Source of the DNA: Artocarpus heterophyllus
Taxonomy: Eukaryota > Streptophyta > Magnoliopsida > Rosales > Moraceae
Length of the DNA: 64,000 bases
Direction: 5' to 3'
Assembly (NCBI GenBank): GCA_025403435.1
Contig: CM046349.1
Location: 25,977,854 to 26,041,853 of the forward strand
Part shown: one piece after another, positions 56,835 to 64,000 of the stretch
Position numbering within the stretch: position 1 is the first letter of the stretch
Layout of the letters: each line of letters opens with the position of its first letter
Made by a program: the position numbers and the translations under genes
Notes under the pieces: generated by a model
The model's database searches: none
Told to the model about the DNA's origin: nothing
What the model saw: only the letters and a program-made list of their open reading frames with translations

Positions 56835-57670
56835 TATAGTGTATCATGAGATGATATCATGATCAAGTTTGTCTATGATTATAGAAATTATCTAAAATAA
56901 AAGCATTCTATGGTAAAGTGCACTATTTTGTTCTATCACTAGGGTGGAAATATAGAATCTAATGATAAGTTAATGGCTCCAAATTGTGTTCTCTATAGAA
57001 ACTAAAATAAAAATACCACATTTGATGCACTCTTCCTTTTATAAAGGAACTTTCTATTTTATATAATATCAATTTTAACATAAATTTTGAACATTTATAA
57101 TATAATAATCGAAGTTTTAGTCTTAACCTTTCATTAAAAACTTATTAGAACCCTAATAGTACAAGAATGTACTTTTCCAAAAGATTGAGGAAATTCCCTT
57201 TGTCCATTTCATCCCCTCTATTTGTAGCTCACCCTCCATATGTCACAGTTCTCATACCTCTCCTACTTACCAATCGCTAGTTGAGCCCCTTGCCTCCCTT
57301 CGTGCTCATCGCTTGTTGGAATCCCCCTTTAGTACTTCTTGTTGAGCCCTTTAACTCCCATATGCACTCAACGTCATCATTTTGTTCCTCGCACCTGATA
57401 CGTTGTTAACACCTCATTCCCTTTTGAAGTTACTTCAGTAGTAAATGGTGGGTCTTGTGACCTATTTGTGAATGCCAAGACTTATGTCTCTTTGGTGTCC
57501 CTCTAGCCAAAATATTTTTATTGCACTATTGTTTTGGGAAAGGTAGTTTTTTTGGTGAAATTAAGTTGTGTTTTTTAAATTGGTTTGTGCATTTTTGAAA
57601 TGATTCTTTAAAGAGAAAAATATGTGAAATTTGTATAATTGGTTTGACATTTAATTTGTAAAATCAAACT
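56835..57670. other. Unassigned spacer
   Basis: This is 0.8 kb without a recognisable gene. The part at 57180-57420 is more C-rich and has repeated phrases (TTGAGCCC..TT, CTCATCGCTTGTTG) that look like a decayed local duplication. I see no domain in any frame. Confidence 0.4.
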
Positions 57671-58256
57671 GAAATTCATAAGTTTGAGAGTGGCCTCAAT
57701 TGTCTTTAATCAACCTTGAGTAACCAAGGATCATTAGAACCTTCAAAATTCATATCTTTAACACACGTCCATCTGACCAATGGAGGCTGTTGAGACACTG
57801 ATATTGTAACCAATTGAGCTACTGGGGCTAGTTCTTCTCTTGCTTACTACTGAAGGATAGATGGCATATTTTTGTTTTGACCTACCCCTCCGTGACTATT
57901 AGTTTTGAGCTCTTCTATTTCTTTTCGCTTATCTTCGAGCTGCTTTTGGAGGTTAGAAATCATTGCAACCAATTTGGCATTGGTTGGAATGTTAGTTCTG
58001 GTTGTAGCTTTTTGGCGAGGTCTACTTCTCTTACTTTCCTTGTTCATAGCTACTTCTTATTGATACATCATAGATTAGGGAGTTTAAGACTAGATCCCTC
58101 ACATAGAACAAAAAAAGCATCTCATTAGTACATATATATACAAATAGATAATATGTCCATCGATATCCAGCTATTATAAAATTTACTTACCTGGAGGATT
58201 TAGGGCATACATATGGTGATATGTGTTGAAAAAGAAAACCGCTCTGATACTTTATC
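57671..58256 (-). pseudogene. Leader and gag fragment of a decayed gypsy-like element
   Basis: On the minus strand, a GCTCTGATAC match to the initiator-Met-tRNA primer-binding site (reverse complement) lies at 58241-58250, six bases from an LTR-like end TGTAACGCCC at 58257. Downstream on the minus strand a 66-codon frame (58047-57847) reads AKLVAMISNLQKQLEDKRKE, a coiled-coil start typical of gypsy gag. It is followed after two stops by ELAPVAQLVTISVSQQP and a DMNFEGSNDP remnant, similar to the gag FEG-DP motif. Nothing of pol follows, so the element is truncated or very decayed. Confidence 0.5.
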
Positions 58257-60950
58257 TGTAACGCCCTCTTATGGACGTCACAAGAATCGTTGACTTTTAT
58301 CATTATCTTTTAATTATTTGATAGGAAAACCCAAACGTGTACGTGTTATCAAATTATTTACCTAGGAATTTTGGTCTAATTTTTTTATTTAATTAATATG
58401 CCTATATGGACATATGAAATAAAACTTTAATTTACTTTTAAACTACTAAATTATTTCAAAATATATACTACTAGGATTTCACACGATCGCAACTTTCAAA
58501 TAGATTCAATACTTACTTACCTTAAATAGTTTTTTCTCCTCGATTAGCCCGATGAAATACCCAAGATATTTGGCTAACCGATGGCCTGCAGAAATATTCA
58601 ATCTTATTATAATAGACATGTAATGTGTAATCAAATCACAACATATCAATTATTACAAATCAAAGTTTGTCAATCCAATAACATATCATCAAGTTCATGA
58701 GAGTGGTAAAAATGTAACAATTAAATGTCTCGTAATGTGCAAAAATAAATTTTACGTAACATTCTCATTATTTTATTTCATAATGTGACTCTATGATCCA
58801 ACACCACATTCCTTGTACACACATTTGTCTGTCCATACTCCATTTATAGCTATGGCATTAACCTTATATGCAACATGATATAACTTAAGTAAACTTTAAA
58901 GTTAGTAAGTACATATGAGAGCTCACAAAATGCTATGAAACTTTAAACATAAATATGAGTCATTGAATCTTTGATATAATCATTATAGTAAATAGAGTAC
59001 ACTTCTTAAGAACATATCTTTCCTTTTTCCTTCTTCCATAATTAAAACCATTCATTTTATTCTCTAGGGCCCTAGCGTTGCACTATTAACATTAATGTCA
59101 TTAGGGTGCGTCGTCACAAGAAGAGAGGAATAGCAAATCCCAAACAAAACATGACAAGTTCCCCTTGGTGACTAACATTATCATTGGGTGTGCATTGCCT
59201 TAATTATGTGATACATTTTTATATACATAGATTTTGTGAAAGCGTCTAATGCATCATAAAACAAACGTTGAAAACATTTGTAAGAGACGTTCTTCAGAAC
59301 CATTGTAAAAGGGATCTATTGCAAGAGAAATACATCACATTAATAACACAATAACATATGACATTTCTCAAAACCTTTCATAATCCTTTATCATGTTGCA
59401 AGTAAGAATGTACTTACTTTGCTTGTAGCAAATTTCTTAACCTCTTTCAAGTCGATGGTTCCTTTCAACTTCCAACGACTTAAATGCCTCAAAAGTCTTT
59501 AATATTAAAACATGGTGATAAAAGAAACATTCTTAGTATAAGATCATACTCAAAACATCATATACATCATCATAATAACAAGCAATACAATGCTTAATCA
59601 TAGAAGAAATTATACAAATACACCACATTCTTGGCAGATTTATAAATTCAACCCGACAGTCAGTACTCAACGATTTTTTCTAAAATCATACAAAATTCCA
59701 ATGACTCTGAAATTTTACTATAGTGTTCCTAACATCTACACATGTAGCAAATTAAATTTCATAACTTTTCAATTTTTGTAATTACTATTTTCATACTTTC
59801 TAAGACACTACCTTGTATTTGGAAAAATATTACAAGCAGTCAGTAGTTTATGAATTTTTAAAAATCAAACAAAATTCAAATAGATCTGAATTTTTTTACC
59901 AAGCATTTTAAACATCTATAAATATCACTAGATTTAGTGTCATCATATTTGGATTACTATAAGAAATTATTTCATATTTTACAAGTTATAAAACAACTGC
60001 TAGAAATATATTACGGGTTGTAAACAATAAGTAAATTTTATAAAAATTATCAAAATAACCTACATATACTATAATATCATAGTAAAAATTTTGTATGAAA
60101 ATAAATAGAAAAATCAAACTTAAAAACACACTTGAAAATCCAAAAAAGTTCCAATTATGGTATCGGTGAATATGTTGTAGGTTCGTCAACTTTAGTTCCA
60201 GCTTGGAGGAAAGATTTCAAGGGGTTCATAGAGTAGTTTAGAGAGCTAGAAGTACTTAGGATATATATGATGTGACCTATGTGTATGAGTGATCAGATGT
60301 ACCTATGAGGAAGAAAAAGATAGGTGGTCGGAAGGGAGAGAGTGATATATGTTTAAGATCACCAATCTAAACTTCAAAGGTAAGTTCACATCATGGGTTG
60401 AAGCAGTGTGTGTTTTGGTGGAAAAGAAAATGAAGGAGAATATGGTCTTCCACGTGGTCTGAGAGAAAGAGAAAGATTGTGCAGAATGATTGAAGACCAT
60501 GGAATATGGCCTTCCATGTGGTCTTGTTGTCTATAAAAATATAGCACATGAGGATGAGAATGTTGTATGAGAGCCAGAGTGTGATGAGAAAGGTTAAGAA
60601 GTTGGACAACATATAAAACATGACAAGGATATTATAATGTTTCTGAAAGTAGGTAGACAACTTAGTGTAGACCAAGCCATGTGATCAAAGGTGGTAGAAA
60701 AAATAAAAGCTTGTGGGCAAGAAGATAATGTAGAAGTATGGCCACTTGGTTTCATTTTCTTTAAAAAAAAAAAAAGTCCTCAAATCAAAAAGTTTTCAAT
60801 AAAAATTATAATGGGGCCAAGGGGTAGTGGCTAAAAGAAGAAATGTATAGATCACAAAGGTCTTAAAAGCTTCATGGAGTTAGAGACATCATAGAATTCT
60901 TCAAGGAACATCGCTCAAAACCCATTAAAGTAAAATCGTTGGCTAAATAT
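58257..60950 (-). repeat. Decayed LTR-like region of the gypsy-like remnant
   Basis: The region begins TGTAACGCCC next to the primer-binding-site remnant. It contains gypsy-LTR style blocks, such as AGTAAGTACATATGAGAGCTC near 58903. A loosely repeated section (59640-59800 and 59820-59990) shares CAGTCAGTA, TCATACAAAATTCCAA and a CTGAAATTTT phrase. The far end is not certain; I see no clear partner end or TSD. About 60300-60700 has only chance ORFs. Confidence 0.4.
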
Positions 60951-61960
60951 TGTTTTGTTGGACCTTTGCTTCATTCTAACCAACCTTGTAATATCCAAAA
61001 TTCTGATAGGAAAGCTCAAGATAATTCATTGTATTTTCCTTCTTTCTTTATGATTTTTCTTTGATTTTTTTTGTTTCTTTTTTTGCTTGCTTTTTCATAT
61101 ATATTTTATACCTTTTTTTTTTTGTTTTCCTCTCTTTTTTTGCGCTATCTTTCCAATAATTCTCCTTTTCTTTTTCTTGATTCGATCTCTCCCCCACACT
61201 TATCTCATGTCCCCAACCCTATTTCTTTCAAGATTCCCTTGTACATGAAATAAGCGTCTAAAACTCTATCATCGTTAGGATAAGGGTAAAGATATAAATA
61301 TGATCGGGTTAGATAAGAAGATATAGTTAGCTAAAGAAAAAGGTCTACATGAAGGCTCAAATTAGCTTATTAGGGGATGTCCTCTTAGGAACATCAATCA
61401 GGGCTCTGGTTGATTTGGTCTTGGTGCTAGAGATCCTAGTGCTTTAATCATTTTCCAAGTGATGCTTGATTAGCCGTTTACCTCGAAAAAATCTAGAAGA
61501 GTTCTAATATGGAACTTCTGCATGTCAAAACTAAAATGATAGTTAATGTGAAGGCATATGTTTTGTCTTTGTACCAAATAATATGGCAATTGTACAAAAA
61601 TAAGTGAGTATAATCATCATAAAAACATATTGACTAAAGAATGACATCAAGATTAAAAACAATACTCATGATTAATCGAAACCATAATATTAAAGCTCAA
61701 TCCTCATCAAGTTAGCTGGAAGATAATTCCTTTCAAAATCAAGAAATTAAAATCATAAAACAAGACTCAAAAACCTAAAACTAAAATGAAAAATTTTCAT
61801 AAAATTTTATGTTTTTTTTGAACAAGCAAAAAAACCTAAAAAGAAATCTAAAAATCCTAAATCCTTCCCCCACACTTAATCTTTGTATTGTGCTTAATGT
61901 AAATTTAAGCATAAAAAAAGAAAAAAAATACACAAAATAATAAAAGCAACAAAAACAATA
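60951..61960. other. Decayed repeat DNA, no gene
   Basis: T-rich tracts (61020-61150) and two copies of a CCCCCACACTTA phrase (about 61193 and 61868) are visible. On the minus strand this phrase, TAAGTGTGGGGG, is common near the 5' part of Athila-like and other gypsy elements. It is consistent with the remnant on the right. Confidence 0.4.
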
Positions 61961-63409
61961 AGCAGATAGAATGGAGGAGAGTAAGAAAAATTAAATCTAT
62001 TTTGGCACACCTCCATCTATTTGGTTGCAAAATTAAATCTATTTTGGCACACCTCCATCTATTTGCTTGCCTTCCAATAAGCACTTGGCTTAATGTCCTT
62101 AGCTGACTTCAACAAACATACATCAAAGAGTAGCTCTTGCCCATAGAATGTCATATAACATGACATATGGGTCTTCATTATTAATGCCTTCAAGCTTGGC
62201 AAGATATAAAAGAAATATGCACGTCAGACTAACTTGACTCAGCTTCATTGAATATGCTTGATAGGAGAACTTTGTTTCTTATTAAAGCTCGTAGAGGGTG
62301 TAATATGGTGGGGATCGCATCAAAGGGAAGTAAGGATTCGTTGGTGATGTTTGTATTAGTACCATTGATGAGCTTAAATAGATGACTTTATGTGCTTCTT
62401 TATCCACCAATGCCTTTTTTGACTTCTCCTCATGTAGGAACCCTTCTAGTTGCTCTTCATTCTCCACTTGGCTATCCATAACAATGCTTGTAATTTTATT
62501 TTCATAAAACTTGTGGTTTAGATGGACATCGCATCATTCATCAAATTGAAGTTGGTGTCAATCAAGCTAGTGTCCAACTTAGCGCAATATTGAGCTATCA
62601 CAATGTTGAATAGCTCTTATTCTTCCAATTTATGCTTTATCAACTCTAGAGGCTTGAATTCCAATGAATCTTGCATGCACATCAAGTTACTCTCCAAAAC
62701 TAGGTTGTTTAAGTCATCATCTTCAAGCCATACCATACTTTTCACTATTTGATTAGTACCTTGCACCTCTAACCTAGTTAATGTTCTCGCAAATTAGTCT
62801 ATAAGATTGTCCAAGTTTTGAAGTCTCGCTTTAGTGTCTTGATAAAATTGTACATTGTTAGCAACCAAAGCTTTGACTTTGTCTTCTAGAGAATCACTGT
62901 AGCTAGTTGGTCTATCAAGTCACCTCCATTTACGGCTAATACCCCTATATCATGAGGTCGGGTGTCAAACCACGGCTTCGAATTATTGTAATCATCCTCC
63001 TAATTTTGGTTGTTCCTTAAACAATTCCAATTCTATTGATCATGTTTGGCCTTGTCTTCCAACATAAAATATGCTATATCCATGGATTATTGGAAGAATG
63101 AAATGGTACCATTACTGCTTTAAACCTAATGTCTTGTTGTAGCATGTAAACCGTTGAGGAAGATTTGATGTTGATGCTTCTTCAATAAACCATAATATGG
63201 AAACCAAAAGAGCAAATATTTGTGCCTCCACTAAGCGCTATAGAATAGCTCCACATCTTGTTGGGCGAAAATTTCGAGTACCTGTTGATGGAAAATTTCA
63301 AAGTACCCCACACAAACAAACACAAAAAAATAATAATAAATAAAGAAGAAAAATTAATTAAAACTAAAAGGCAAAACAAAAACAAGATAACCAATTAATT
63401 AGGTAAACA
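61961..63409 (-). pseudogene. Decayed gag-like region of a gypsy (Athila-like) element
   Basis: On the minus strand, fragments resemble gypsy gag C-terminal parts: NWNCLRNNQN, then VKALVANNVQFYQDTKARLQ and NLDNLID-FARTLTRLEVQ around 62860-62740. This is similar to the 'sl..Le.Q.gQla..l' region of such Gags. Each is interrupted by stops and frame changes. No pol domain is visible. The link to the primer-binding site at 63410 supports the reading. Confidence 0.45.
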
Positions 63410-63435
63410 ACCCTTGGCGACATGATGCCAAAATT
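63410..63435 (-). other. Primer-binding-site remnant of the right-edge gypsy element
   Basis: The plus strand reads CCCTTGGCGACATGATGCCAAAATT. Its reverse complement starts AATTTTGGCATCATGTCGCC, matching in layout the TTTTGGCGCCGTTGCCGGGGA site used by gypsy elements primed by Asp tRNA, with several changes. Confidence 0.55.
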
Positions 63436-64000
63436 TGGTAGTCCCTAGCAAAAGAGTCAATATTTGATAAGAATACTGTCTTTATTGTCTATATTTTTGA
63501 GCAAGGATCATTTGTTTAGAGGATCAGTTCTAATTAATTAGTTATCACCCATAAAACGTAAGAACACTAAAATTAAAGACAAAATTGAGGGTTTTGAATG
63601 ACAAACTAAATTACTCAATTAAAGAAAACACAAAAAAAAAAATAATAATAAAATAAGACATAAAAATAATAAACTAGTCAAAGGATCATTTTCCATTACT
63701 AAACAGTAACTATACAATTAATCACAAAAATTATTCCCAACTCTCTATTGAAGCTTCTGATCATAGATAACAACAAGCTCTACCATCCCAATCTTTCTTT
63801 ACTATGTCATTTAATAAAACAAGCTCATTATTAAATTTATTAAACAAGCTCTCAAGATTTAGCCAAATGGAAGCATTAAGATGAGAAAGATAGTTGATCT
63901 AAGCATTAAACACACAAGCTTGGTTTATTTAACTAGGTTATGTGCCACATGCAATCATACAAAAACTTGACCATAATTAAGGATCACAATTCGCTATTGA
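63436..64000 (-). repeat. Partial LTR of the right-edge gypsy element
   Basis: The region begins TGGTAGTCCC next to the primer-binding-site remnant, so on the minus strand it is the end of the 5' LTR (…ACTACCA). It runs past the window edge, so its length and TSD cannot be read. It is AT-rich with no gene. Confidence 0.5.

Overview
This window looks like repeat-rich intergenic DNA from a seed plant, most likely a eudicot. The evidence is a low GC content, plant-type LTR retrotransposons of both superfamilies, a CACTA DNA transposon, plant-style LTR promoters (TATAAATA boxes) and no compact operon-like coding. I found no convincing host protein-coding gene, tRNA or rRNA. By eye, roughly 80% of the window can be assigned to transposable elements, most of them bounded by target-site duplications (TSDs) that I read directly. 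The species cannot be named from this sequence.

Left part (1-6880). A 1,980-bp non-autonomous CACTA element (343-2322, TSD AGT) sits in what looks like a degenerate ~172-bp tandem repeat. It is followed by about 4.5 kb of AT-rich DNA with no recognisable gene.

First nest (6886-23225). A solo gypsy-type LTR (TSD ACTTT) was split by two insertions. One is a full but decayed Ty3/gypsy element of the Tat type (8017-18926, TSD GTGAT). It has gag, PR, RT, RNase H, a second RNase H, IN and an antisense reading region before the 3' LTR, and that 3' LTR carries a duplicated promoter segment. The other is a solo copia-type LTR (19637-21146, TSD GTAAA).

Middle (24024-30302). A non-autonomous gypsy-like element on the minus strand has two ~2.55-kb LTRs around only 1.14 kb of internal DNA (TSD TTTTA). 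It belongs to the same family as the solo LTR of the first nest. It is followed by 5.6 kb of unassigned DNA with microsatellites, hairpins and one unrecognised minus-strand ORF.

Copia element on the minus strand (35953-42610). This is the best preserved coding element: gag to RT in one frame, interrupted by only two stop codons, with a frameshift in the RNase H. Its leader carries a run of palindromic AAACGACATGTCGTTT boxes.

Second nest (43054-56829). A solo gypsy-type LTR (TSD AAATA) holds an 11.7-kb copia element (43125-54873, TSD GTAAA). A solo LTR of that element's own family (50646-52658, TSD GAAGT) is inserted inside its RNase H domain. A short GC-rich repeat built on TCGGCCTGCCGA occurs in the LTRs and leader of the copia element and also in the unrelated host LTR.

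Right end (56835-64000). Two strongly decayed gypsy-like elements on the minus strand are recognised from primer-binding-site remnants and gag-like fragments. The last one runs off the window.
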